Assembly (NCBI GenBank): GCA_002684895.1
Contig: NYVZ01000031.1
Coordinates: 1 to 16,693, forward strand
Origin: Pelagibacteraceae bacterium
GTDB taxonomy: Bacteria > Pseudomonadota > Alphaproteobacteria > Pelagibacterales > Pelagibacteraceae
Direction: 5' to 3'
Length of the DNA: 16,693 nt
Of this stretch, positions 6,732 through 13,902 are shown piece by piece; the first letter of the stretch is position 1; every line of letters starts with the position of its first letter. The notes under the pieces were generated by a model. It saw only the letters and a list, made by a program, of their open reading frames with translations. It was not told the origin of the DNA and did not search any database. A program made the position numbers and the translations under genes.

Positions 6732-7483
6732 TGATTAAATTTAACAAATATTATCCTAATGAGTTTGCAAAATTAAGAGATGCAGGAAAAATATCCGCCA
6801 AATGCTTGGACTATATAACAGATAAAATTAAACCAGGTATATCAACTCAAGAAATTGATGAAATGTGCGTTCATTTTTTACAGAAACACAATGCATGCTC
6901 TGCGCCCCTTTTCTACAGAGGTTTTCCAAAATCTATTTGCACTTCTGTAAATCATGTTGTTTGCCACGGCATACCTTGCGACAAAATTTTAAAAAATGGT
7001 GATATTATTAATGTTGATGTTACATCTTTAGTTGATGGTTTTCATGGAGATACGTCTAGAACTTTTTGTGTAGGTAAAGTTTCTATTAAAGCAAAAAATT
7101 TAGTTGAAACCACAAGAGAAGCACTGAACAGATCTATCAAAATATTAAAGCCTGGAATTCATCTCGGTGATATCGGAAATGAGATTCAAACTTATGTTGA
7201 AAAAAAAGGGTATTCAGTTGTTAGAGATTTCTGTGGCCATGGTGTTGGAAGAGCATTTCATGAAGAGCCAAATATTCTTCATTATGGAAAAAAAGGGACT
7301 GGTCCAAAGTTACAAGAAGGAATGGTATTTACTATAGAACCAATGATCAACGCTGGCAAGTGTGATACTAAAGTTTTAAATGATGGTTGGACCGCGGTTA
7401 CTAAAGACAAATCTTTATCAGCACAATTTGAACACACTGTGGGTATAACTAATAATGGATATGAAATTTTTACAATTTCATAA
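6731..7483 (+). CDS. map: Methionine aminopeptidase, type I
   Basis: Removes the initiator methionine from new cytosolic proteins. The 250-aa length is normal for a bacterial type I enzyme. All five metal ligands are in place: D96 (I-N-V-D-V-T), D107 (F-H-G-D-T-S), H170 (C-G-H-G-V-G), E203 (F-T-I-E-P-M) and E234 (A-Q-F-E-H-T). The substrate-contacting H79 in V-V-C-H-G-I-P is also present. It overlaps sfsA by one base (TAATG) and is followed after 12 nt by purB. No Shine-Dalgarno sequence precedes it, so translational coupling to sfsA is likely. Confidence 0.98.
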   Translation: MIKFNKYYPNEFAKLRDAGKISAKCLDYITDKIKPGISTQEIDEMCVHFLQKHNACSAPLFYRGFPKSICTSVNHVVCHGIPCDKILKNGDIINVDVTSLVDGFHGDTSRTFCVGKVSIKAKNLVETTREALNRSIKILKPGIHLGDIGNEIQTYVEKKGYSVVRDFCGHGVGRAFHEEPNILHYGKKGTGPKLQEGMVFTIEPMINAGKCDTKVLNDGWTAVTKDKSLSAQFEHTVGITNNGYEIFTIS

Positions 7484-7495
7484 TAAAATACAAAA

Positions 7496-8788
7496 ATGAT
7501 TCCTAGGTATTCAAGAAAAGAAATGGCTCAGATATGGGAGCCAATGAATAAATTTAAAATTTGGCTAGATATCGAAATTTATGCCGCTCAAGCAATGGAA
7601 AAATATAAAATCATTCCAAAAGGTGTGGCAGCAAAGGTAAGAAAAAAATCAAAGATTAACATTAAGAGAATTGATGATATTGAAAAAAAAACAAAGCACG
7701 ACGTGATAGCTTTTCTTACATCTATTACAGAAACCGTGGGTTCAGAGGCCAAATATCTTCACCAAGGCATGACTTCTTCTGATGTCTTGGATACATGTTT
7801 TAATTTGCAACTTAAGCAATCTGGAAAAATATTAATTCAAGATATTGATAAACTTTTAAAAACTTTAAAAATTAAGTCAAAAAAATATAAAAATACAATT
7901 ACCATAGGTAGAAGTCATGGTATACATGCTGAACCAATTACTTTTGGTCTTAAGATTGCAACTTACTACGCTGAATTTAAAAGAAACAAAAAAAGGCTAG
8001 AGCAAGCAATTGATGAAATATCGACTTGTTCAATTTCAGGAGCCGTGGGAACCTTTGCTCACTTAGGACCAAATGTTGAAAAATTTGTCGCTAAAAAATT
8101 AAAATTAAAACCAGAATTAATTTCAACACAAATTATTCCGAGGGATAGACATGCATATTTTTTTAATGTTTTGGCACTAATAGCCAGTTCAGCTGAACGA
8201 CTTGCAACAGAAGTAAGGCACCTTCAAAGAACTGAAGTTTTAGAGGCCGAAGAATTCTTTTCATCAGGACAAAAGGGGTCATCAGCAATGCCGCATAAAA
8301 GAAATCCAGTTTTATCTGAAAATATTACTGGTTTAGCAAGACTGGTAAGGAGTTATTCAATTCCGAGCATGGAGAATATAGTTTTATGGCATGAAAGAGA
8401 TATTTCTCACTCAAGTGTAGAACGAAATATTGGCCCAGATGCTACGGTTACTTTAGATTTTCTTTTAACAAGATTAAATAATGTAATTGCTAATTTAATT
8501 GTCCACCCTAAGAATATGGAAAATAATTTAAATAAATTTAAAGGTTTGATTTTTTCGCAAGGCGTTATGTTAAAACTAACTCAAAAAGGTGTTAAAAGAG
8601 AAAATGCATATAAAGTTGTTCAAAAGAATGCTATGAAAACATGGGATCAAAATGAAGATTTCTATGAAAACTTAAAGAGAGATTTATTGATAAAAGAAAA
8701 TTTAAGTCCAAAAGAGCTAAAGCAGCTATTTGATATAAATTATCATAAAAGATATATTAATTATATCTTGAGGAGAGTTTTAAAATAA
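7496..8788 (+). CDS. purB: Adenylosuccinate lyase
   Basis: Acts twice in purine synthesis, releasing fumarate from SAICAR to give AICAR and from adenylosuccinate to give AMP. The 430-aa protein belongs to the fumarase/aspartase superfamily and carries the signature loop G-S-S-A-M-P-H-K-R-N-P (residues 261-271) with the catalytic serine (S262/S263). It also has G-M-T-S-S-D (91-96), catalytic-region H68 in K-H-D-V, and H141 in R-S-H-G-I-H-A-E-P. The gene begins the run of five purine genes; the 12-nt spacer to map has no Shine-Dalgarno sequence. The stop overlaps the purC ATG by one base. Confidence 0.98.
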   Translation: MIPRYSRKEMAQIWEPMNKFKIWLDIEIYAAQAMEKYKIIPKGVAAKVRKKSKINIKRIDDIEKKTKHDVIAFLTSITETVGSEAKYLHQGMTSSDVLDTCFNLQLKQSGKILIQDIDKLLKTLKIKSKKYKNTITIGRSHGIHAEPITFGLKIATYYAEFKRNKKRLEQAIDEISTCSISGAVGTFAHLGPNVEKFVAKKLKLKPELISTQIIPRDRHAYFFNVLALIASSAERLATEVRHLQRTEVLEAEEFFSSGQKGSSAMPHKRNPVLSENITGLARLVRSYSIPSMENIVLWHERDISHSSVERNIGPDATVTLDFLLTRLNNVIANLIVHPKNMENNLNKFKGLIFSQGVMLKLTQKGVKRENAYKVVQKNAMKTWDQNEDFYENLKRDLLIKENLSPKELKQLFDINYHKRYINYILRRVLK

Positions 8789-9570
8789 TGAGACGAAAAA
8801 AAATATATGAAGGTAAGGCCAAAATTCTTTACGAAGGTCCTGAAAGAAATACTTTGGTACAATATTTTAAAGATGATGCGACAGCATTTAATAATAAAAA
8901 AAAGGCAGTAATTGAAGGCAAGGGTGTTTTAAATAATAGAATTTCAGAATTTCTTTTCAATCAATTTAATGAAATTGGTATTGAGACACACTTAATAAAA
9001 CGCTTAAATATGAGAGAGCAATTAATTAAAAACTGCGAGATACTCCCTATTGAATTTGTAATAAGAAATATTTCTGCAGGTTCAATGTCTACAAGACTGG
9101 GTGTAGCAGAGGGTACTATTCTCAAAAGACCAATAATTGAGTACTATTATAAAAATGATGATCTAGATGACCCGTTAGTTACTGAGGAGCATATCGATAT
9201 AAACGGCTGGGCAACAAATTTAGAAATTGCCCATGCTACAGAGACCGCTTTTAGAATTAATGATTTCCTTAACGGATTATTTAGAGGAGTTGGTATAAAG
9301 CTTGTTGATTTTAAGCTAGAATTTGGAAGAGTGTGGAATGCAGATGACAGCAAGATCATTCTTGCGGACGAAATTAGTCCAGACACGTGTAGATTGTGGG
9401 ATTCCAAAGATGAAAAAAAATTAGACAAAGATCGTTTCAGAAAAGGGTTAGGTGGACTGGTTGAGGCATATACAGAAGTTGCAAAAAGATTAGGAATCAT
9501 GCCAGAAGGCAGTAACATTATGGAAATCAAATCAGGAATTTCTAAAACTATTAAACTGAAAAAAAAATAA
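8788..9570 (+). CDS. purC: Phosphoribosylaminoimidazole-succinocarboxamide (SAICAR) synthase
   Basis: Joins CAIR and aspartate with ATP to form SAICAR, the substrate of the adjacent purB product. The 260 aa are typical of the alphaproteobacterial form. Motifs are the N-terminal I-Y-E-G-K-A-K (residues 6-12), E-F-V-I-R-N-I-S-A-G-S (89-99), and L-A-D-E-I-S-P-D-T-C-R-L-W-D (192-205). The start overlaps the purB stop (TAATG) and is helped by AGGAG at 8771-8775, 12 nt upstream inside purB. The last codons form a nine-A run leading into the stop. Confidence 0.98.
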   Translation: MRRKKIYEGKAKILYEGPERNTLVQYFKDDATAFNNKKKAVIEGKGVLNNRISEFLFNQFNEIGIETHLIKRLNMREQLIKNCEILPIEFVIRNISAGSMSTRLGVAEGTILKRPIIEYYYKNDDLDDPLVTEEHIDINGWATNLEIAHATETAFRINDFLNGLFRGVGIKLVDFKLEFGRVWNADDSKIILADEISPDTCRLWDSKDEKKLDKDRFRKGLGGLVEAYTEVAKRLGIMPEGSNIMEIKSGISKTIKLKKK

Positions 9571-9571
9571 A

Positions 9572-9811
9572 TTGAAGTTCGAAGTTTTTGTTACACTTAA
9601 GACAGAAGTGTTAGATCCACAAGGAAAAGCTGTTGAAAATGCCCTTGGAGATATTGGTCTTTCTTCAATTAAGAATGTTCGTCAGGGAAAATACTTTATA
9701 CTGGAGGTTGATGAAAATGATGAAGCAAAAGCTATAAAAATTGTCAAATCATCATGTGAAAAACTCTTAGCAAATCAAACAATTGAAAACTTTAAATTTA
9801 ATAAAATTTAA
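9572..9811 (+). CDS. purS: FGAM synthase subunit PurS, TTG start
   Basis: Small subunit that bridges PurQ and PurL in the three-part phosphoribosylformylglycinamidine synthase found in Bacillus-type and alphaproteobacterial pathways. The 79-aa length and the motifs V-T-L-K, L-D-P-Q-G-K-A-V (15-22) and V-R-Q-G-K (36-40) fit the family. The start codon is TTG at 9572-9574, one base after the purC stop. The next residues (K-F-E-V-F-V-T-L-K) align with family N-termini and no in-frame ATG exists nearby. No Shine-Dalgarno sequence is seen, so expression probably depends on ribosomes terminating on purC. It overlaps purQ by one base. Confidence 0.95.
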   Translation: MKFEVFVTLKTEVLDPQGKAVENALGDIGLSSIKNVRQGKYFILEVDENDEAKAIKIVKSSCEKLLANQTIENFKFNKI

Positions 9812-10488
9812 TGAAAGCTAATGTCATAGTTTTTCCTGGTTCCAATTGTGATCGAGATGTTAAAGTTGCATTAGAAAAATTTCAATTACAAACTAAAATG
9901 GTTTGGCACCAAGAAAAAGAAATGCCGAAATCTGATTTGGTTGTTTTGCCCGGGGGTTTTTCATATGGTGACTATTTAAGATGTGGAAGTATGGCATCAA
10001 AATCTAACATAATGAGCGAAGTTATTAAACATGCAAAAGAAGATAGGTATATAATTGGAATTTGTAATGGATTTCAAATATTAACTGAAACAGGATTGTT
10101 ACCAGGAGCACTGCTTAGAAACAAAAAACTAAAATTCATATGTAAGTATGTAAATTTATTAGTTGAAAATAATTCAACACCCTTCACTTCTAAATATAAA
10201 AAAAATGAAAAGATTAAAGTTCCAATAGCTCATAATGAAGGAAATTATTTTGCTGATAAAAAAACTTTAAATGAATTAGAGCAAAATAATCAAATCGTAT
10301 TTAAATATTGCGATGAGAATTCGAAAATAAACGATTATGGTAACCCAAATGGTTCTTGTTTAAATATTGCGGGAATTGTAAACAAAAAAAAAAATATAAT
10401 AGGAATGATGCCACACCCAGAAAGATGTGTAGAAAATATTTTGGGTGGAACAGATGGTTCAGGTATTTTTCAATCTTTGATTAATTAA
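9811..10488 (+). CDS. purQ: FGAM synthase glutaminase subunit PurQ
   Basis: Class I glutamine amidotransferase that supplies ammonia to PurL for FGAR to FGAM conversion. The 225-aa protein shows F-P-G-S-N-C-D (residues 8-14), L-P-G-G-F-S-Y-G-D-Y (46-55), the nucleophile C85 in G-I-C-N-G-F, A-H-N-E-G-N-Y (140-146), and the rest of the triad H202 and E204 in P-H-P-E-R. It overlaps purS and purL by one base each (TAATG at both ends), favouring coupled synthesis of the three subunits. An 11-A run at 10384-10394 codes for K-K-K-N and keeps the frame. Confidence 0.98.
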   Translation: MKANVIVFPGSNCDRDVKVALEKFQLQTKMVWHQEKEMPKSDLVVLPGGFSYGDYLRCGSMASKSNIMSEVIKHAKEDRYIIGICNGFQILTETGLLPGALLRNKKLKFICKYVNLLVENNSTPFTSKYKKNEKIKVPIAHNEGNYFADKKTLNELEQNNQIVFKYCDENSKINDYGNPNGSCLNIAGIVNKKKNIIGMMPHPERCVENILGGTDGSGIFQSLIN

Positions 10489-12677
10489 TGAGCGATGTAA
10501 ATTTAAATTTAGCTATACAACATGGATTAACTAAAACTGAGTATCAAAAAATTTTAGAACTTATAGAAAGAAAACCAAATATTACTGAACTTGGTATTTT
10601 TTCTGCAATGTGGAATGAGCATTGTTCTTATAAATCATCACGTGTCTGGTTGGGAACATTGCCTACTAAAAATAACAGAGTCATTCAAGGCCCTGGTGAA
10701 AATGCAGGAGTTGTTGATATCGATGATGGAGATGTTGCGATCTTTAAAATTGAAAGTCATAATCATCCATCGTTCATTGAACCTTACCAAGGTGCTGCTA
10801 CAGGGGTTGGTGGTATTTTAAGAGATGTGTTTACAATGGGTGCTAGACCTATAGCAAATTTAAATGCAATTCGTTTTGGTTCACCAGATCATCCGAAAAC
10901 AAAACATCTACTAAACGGTGTAGTTGCTGGTATTGCAGGATATGGAAATTGTATTGGTGTACCTACGGTTGGTGGTGAAGTTGAATTTGATAATTGTTAT
11001 GACGGCAATATATTAGTAAATGCGATGAATATTGGGTTAGCGAAAAAAAATAAAGTTTTCTACTCCATTGCTAGTGGAGTTGGAAATCCTGTAATTTATG
11101 TTGGATCGAAAACTGGAAGAGATGGCATTCATGGAGCTTCTATGGCATCTCAAGAATTTGATTCAGATTCAGAATCAAAAAAACCAACTGTTCAAGTGGG
11201 AGATCCATTTGCCGAAAAACTTTTGTTAGAAGCTTGTCTAGAATTAATGCAAACTGATACTATAGTTTCTATTCAAGATATGGGTGCTGCCGGTTTAACA
11301 TCTTCATCTGTCGAGATGGCCTCAAAGGGAAATATAGGTATCGAGTTAAATTTAAATAAAGTTCCATGTAGAGAAACGGGTATGACACCTTATGAAATGA
11401 TGCTTTCAGAAAGTCAGGAAAGAATGTTGATTGTTTTAAAAAATGGAAAAGAAAAAGAAGCAGAAAAAATCTTTAAAAAATGGGACTTAGATTTTTCAGT
11501 CATTGGTATTTTAACCGATTCAAAAAATTTAACTTTAAAATTTGATAGTAAAACTGTATGTGACATCCCGATTTCAGCCTTAGCTGATGAGGCGCCAAAA
11601 TACAAAAGAGATTGGGTAGAAATAAAAAAACCAGAACATATTGATATAGAAAAAAAATTGGACGATATAAATATAGAGCAAATAATTAAAAGACTATTAT
11701 CTCATCCAAATCAAGCAGATAAATCCTGGGTATGGGAACAATATGACCACATGGTAATGTGTGATACTGCGCAAGTTCCAGGAGGCGATGCTGCAGTAAT
11801 TAGAGTTCATGGTAACAATAAAAAAGCTATTGCGGCTACAGTAGATTGTACTCCTAGGTATTGTAATGCTCACCCGTACACTGGCGGAATGCAAGCTGTA
11901 TGTGAAACATACAGAAACCTCTGTGCCGTAGGAGCAGAACCTATTGCAATAACAAATTGCCTAAATTTTGGTAATCCAGAAAAACCTGAAATTATGGGAC
12001 AATTTGTAGGAGTCATTAAAGGAATGGCAGAAGCATGTAATAAATTAAATTATCCAGTCATATCTGGAAATGTCTCTTTATATAATGAAACTAATGGAGT
12101 TGGAATCAACCCTACACCAACTATTGGTGGTGTTGGTTTAGTTAAAGATATTTCCAAAGTAAAAAGCTTTAAGTTTAAAAACAAAAACAGTGATATTTAT
12201 GTTTTAGGAAGAACAAAGGGCCATTTGGAACAAAGTGTTCTTTGTTATGACCTTTTGCATTTAAAGAAAGGGCCGCCACCACCTATTGATTTAAATATAG
12301 AGTTAAAAAATGGGAAAGCAGTTAAGTCTTTAATAGACAAAGATTTAATTGACGCATGTCATGACGTTTCATCAGGTGGAATAATTTTGTGTTTGTTAGA
12401 AATGAGTATAGCTTCAAATATTGGATTTAATTTAAAAACCCATAAAAAAGCCTTGGATAGAGTTAAGTATTTATTTGGTGAGGATCAATCTCGATATATC
12501 GTTGAGGTTAATGAGCAAAATAAACAAAGTTTTGAAAACTACCTTAAAGATATAGATATTTTTTTTAAAAATATTGGAAAAACCTCAGAAAAAATTTTTA
12601 TAGATGATGACTTGAAATTTGATTTAAAAGAATTAAGTGAAATAAATAAACAATGGTTCTACAAGTATAATAATTAA
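10488..12677 (+). CDS. purL: FGAM synthase catalytic subunit PurL (small form)
   Basis: ATP-dependent subunit that converts FGAR to FGAM with ammonia from PurQ. At 729 aa it is the small PurL that needs separate PurS and PurQ, both encoded just upstream. Motifs include W-N-E-H-C-S-Y-K-S-S (residues 42-51), the active-site region E-S-H-N-H-P-S-F-I-E-P (89-99), G-A-A-T-G-V-G-G-I-L-R-D (102-113), S-I-Q-D-M-G-A-A-G-L-T (261-271), the L-S-E-S-Q-E-R-M stretch (306-313), and C-H-D-V-S-S-G-G near residue 622, the start of the second ATP-grasp-unrelated AIRS repeat signature. The protein has the two-repeat AIRS-type architecture. The stop is 4 nt before bolA. Confidence 0.98.
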   Translation: MSDVNLNLAIQHGLTKTEYQKILELIERKPNITELGIFSAMWNEHCSYKSSRVWLGTLPTKNNRVIQGPGENAGVVDIDDGDVAIFKIESHNHPSFIEPYQGAATGVGGILRDVFTMGARPIANLNAIRFGSPDHPKTKHLLNGVVAGIAGYGNCIGVPTVGGEVEFDNCYDGNILVNAMNIGLAKKNKVFYSIASGVGNPVIYVGSKTGRDGIHGASMASQEFDSDSESKKPTVQVGDPFAEKLLLEACLELMQTDTIVSIQDMGAAGLTSSSVEMASKGNIGIELNLNKVPCRETGMTPYEMMLSESQERMLIVLKNGKEKEAEKIFKKWDLDFSVIGILTDSKNLTLKFDSKTVCDIPISALADEAPKYKRDWVEIKKPEHIDIEKKLDDINIEQIIKRLLSHPNQADKSWVWEQYDHMVMCDTAQVPGGDAAVIRVHGNNKKAIAATVDCTPRYCNAHPYTGGMQAVCETYRNLCAVGAEPIAITNCLNFGNPEKPEIMGQFVGVIKGMAEACNKLNYPVISGNVSLYNETNGVGINPTPTIGGVGLVKDISKVKSFKFKNKNSDIYVLGRTKGHLEQSVLCYDLLHLKKGPPPPIDLNIELKNGKAVKSLIDKDLIDACHDVSSGGIILCLLEMSIASNIGFNLKTHKKALDRVKYLFGEDQSRYIVEVNEQNKQSFENYLKDIDIFFKNIGKTSEKIFIDDDLKFDLKELSEINKQWFYKYNN

Positions 12678-12681
12678 TTTT

Positions 12682-12912
12682 ATGGCTATTAAGCAGGCTG
12701 AAATTGAAAATTTATTAAAAGAGGGTTTTCCAGATGCGGATATCGAAATCCAAGATCTTGCGGGTGATGATAACCATTTTTCAGCAAAAATAAGGTCGTC
12801 AAAGTTCAAAGGTAAAAACCGTGTACAACAGCATCAAATGGTTTATAAAGCTCTTAAAGGCAAAATGGGAGCTGAGCTTCATGCTCTAGCTTTAATAACT
12901 GAGGAAAAATAA
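12682..12912 (+). CDS. BolA family protein
   Basis: A 76-aa protein of the BolA/IbaG type, which pairs with CGFS glutaredoxins to bind and hand on [2Fe-2S] clusters. Visible features are the F-P-D-A-D-I-E-I-Q-D stretch (16-25), H32, the signature R-V-Q-Q-H-Q-M-V-Y with the invariant histidine H51, and C-terminal E-L-H-A-L-A-L with H67. It lies 4 nt after purL and directly abuts grxD with no spacer, the usual alphaproteobacterial neighbourhood, so the pair is likely co-produced. The sequence most resembles the BolA2/IbaG branch; a dedicated gene name is not given because branch assignment needs a tree. Confidence 0.93.
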   Translation: MAIKQAEIENLLKEGFPDADIEIQDLAGDDNHFSAKIRSSKFKGKNRVQQHQMVYKALKGKMGAELHALALITEEK

Positions 12913-13242
12913 ATGTCAGAAATAAATAAACAATTAGATGAGATAATTAAAAATAATAAAGTTGTTTTGTTCATGAAAGGTACTCCAGATATGCCTCAGT
13001 GTGGATTTTCAATGGCTGTATCCAACGTCTTAAAACACCTTGAAGTTAAATTCACAGCTATAAACGTTTATGAAGATGAAGAAATAAGAAATGGAATTAA
13101 AGAGTACAGTAACTGGCCTACAATACCTCAGTTATATGTAGATGAAGAGTTTGTTGGAGGTTGTGACATCATAAAAGAAATGTTTGAAAAAGCAGAGCTT
13201 CAGAAACTTTTTGAAGACAAAGGTGTAGAATTTAAAAAATAA
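12913..13242 (+). CDS. grxD: Monothiol glutaredoxin, CGFS type (Grx4)
   Basis: Iron-sulfur cluster carrier that coordinates a bridging [2Fe-2S] cluster with glutathione, alone or with BolA. The 109-aa protein has the defining active site P-Q-C-G-F-S (C30), upstream K22 in F-M-K-G-T-P-D-M-P, the cis-proline motif W-P-T-I-P-Q (68-73), and V-G-G-C-D (81-85) for glutathione binding. The start follows the bolA stop with no gap, and a GAGG sequence at 12901-12904 inside bolA gives an 8-nt-spaced Shine-Dalgarno. Its stop codon abuts the stop codon of the convergent rpsD. Confidence 0.97.
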   Translation: MSEINKQLDEIIKNNKVVLFMKGTPDMPQCGFSMAVSNVLKHLEVKFTAINVYEDEEIRNGIKEYSNWPTIPQLYVDEEFVGGCDIIKEMFEKAELQKLFEDKGVEFKK

Positions 13243-13860
13243 TTATCTAGAGTAATATTCAACTACTAAATTTGGTTCCATGATCGCTGGATATGGGATC
13301 TCATCAAACTGTGGAACTCTCGCCAGTTTTGCTGTCATTTTTTTGTGATCAGCTACAATATATTCTGGAACATCACGTTCTTTAAGCTGTGTTGATGCCA
13401 AAACATATGAAAGTTGCTTGGAAGTTTCTTTTATTTCAACTTCATCTTTATCATTCAATTTAAAACTAGAAATATTCACTCTTTTGCCATTTACCTTAAC
13501 ATGTCCATGATTAATTAATTGTCTGGCTTGAAAAACTGTAGTTGCAAATTTTGCTCTGTAAATAACTGCGTCCAATCTACTTTCTAATAAACCAACTAAA
13601 TTTTCTCCCGTATTTCCTTTTCTTCTGTCTGCTTCTCTATATAAGTTTCTAAATTGTCTTTCGTTTAAATTTCCATAATAGTTTTTTAATTTTTGCTTTG
13701 CTTGCAACTGCACTTTGTAATCTGAAGGTTTGGCTGATGACCTTTGACCATGTTGCCCGGGACCGTATGCTCTAGAATTGTATGGACTTTTGGGCCTTCC
13801 CCAAATGTTTGCTCCAAGTCTCCTGTCAACTTTGTGTTTAGATTTAATTCTTTTTGTCAT
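13243..13860 (-). CDS. rpsD: 30S ribosomal protein S4
   Basis: Primary 16S rRNA-binding protein of the small subunit, involved in 30S assembly and decoding fidelity. The 205-aa sequence has the N-terminal S4 region with N-I-W-G-R-P-K-S-P (residues 18-26) and Y-G-P-G-Q-H-G-Q-R (32-40), followed by the S4 RNA-binding domain around L-L-E-S-R-L-D (91-97) to about 155, including A-R-Q-L-I-N-H-G-H-V-K-V-N-G (112-125). It lacks the cysteine zinc knuckle of some S4 proteins, as usual for alphaproteobacteria. It stands alone, away from the rpoA/rpsK cluster, 38 nt after cimA and with its own likely promoter. No Shine-Dalgarno sequence is seen. Confidence 0.98.
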   Translation of the reverse strand: MTKRIKSKHKVDRRLGANIWGRPKSPYNSRAYGPGQHGQRSSAKPSDYKVQLQAKQKLKNYYGNLNERQFRNLYREADRRKGNTGENLVGLLESRLDAVIYRAKFATTVFQARQLINHGHVKVNGKRVNISSFKLNDKDEVEIKETSKQLSYVLASTQLKERDVPEYIVADHKKMTAKLARVPQFDEIPYPAIMEPNLVVEYYSR

Positions 13861-13874
13861 TAATAAAAACTGGA

Positions 13875-13902
13875 TTTATAGATATCAAAAAACTAATGTC
13901 AA
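13875..13902 (-). promoter_or_regulatory. Sigma-70-type promoter for rpsD
   Basis: The minus strand has a perfect -35 TTGACA (complement of 13897-13902) and a -10 TATAAA (complement of 13875-13880) with a 16-nt spacer. The -35 uses the cimA stop codon TGA as part of its sequence. Transcription would start about 8-10 nt before the rpsD ATG, leaving almost no leader. This is the best promoter match in the window. Confidence 0.65.

Noticed and set aside
7484..7495. Purine riboswitch or PurR-type operator before purB
   Set aside because: The spacer is only 12 nt, and no structured leader is possible between map and purB.
9147..9530. 127-codon minus-strand open frame inside purC
   Set aside because: It lies antisense to a well-conserved gene and shows no recognisable domain; the frame is a shadow.
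13220..13270. Bidirectional intrinsic terminator between grxD and rpsD
   Set aside because: Only very short, imperfect A/T-rich pairing around TCTAGA is seen, with no stable stem or U-tract.
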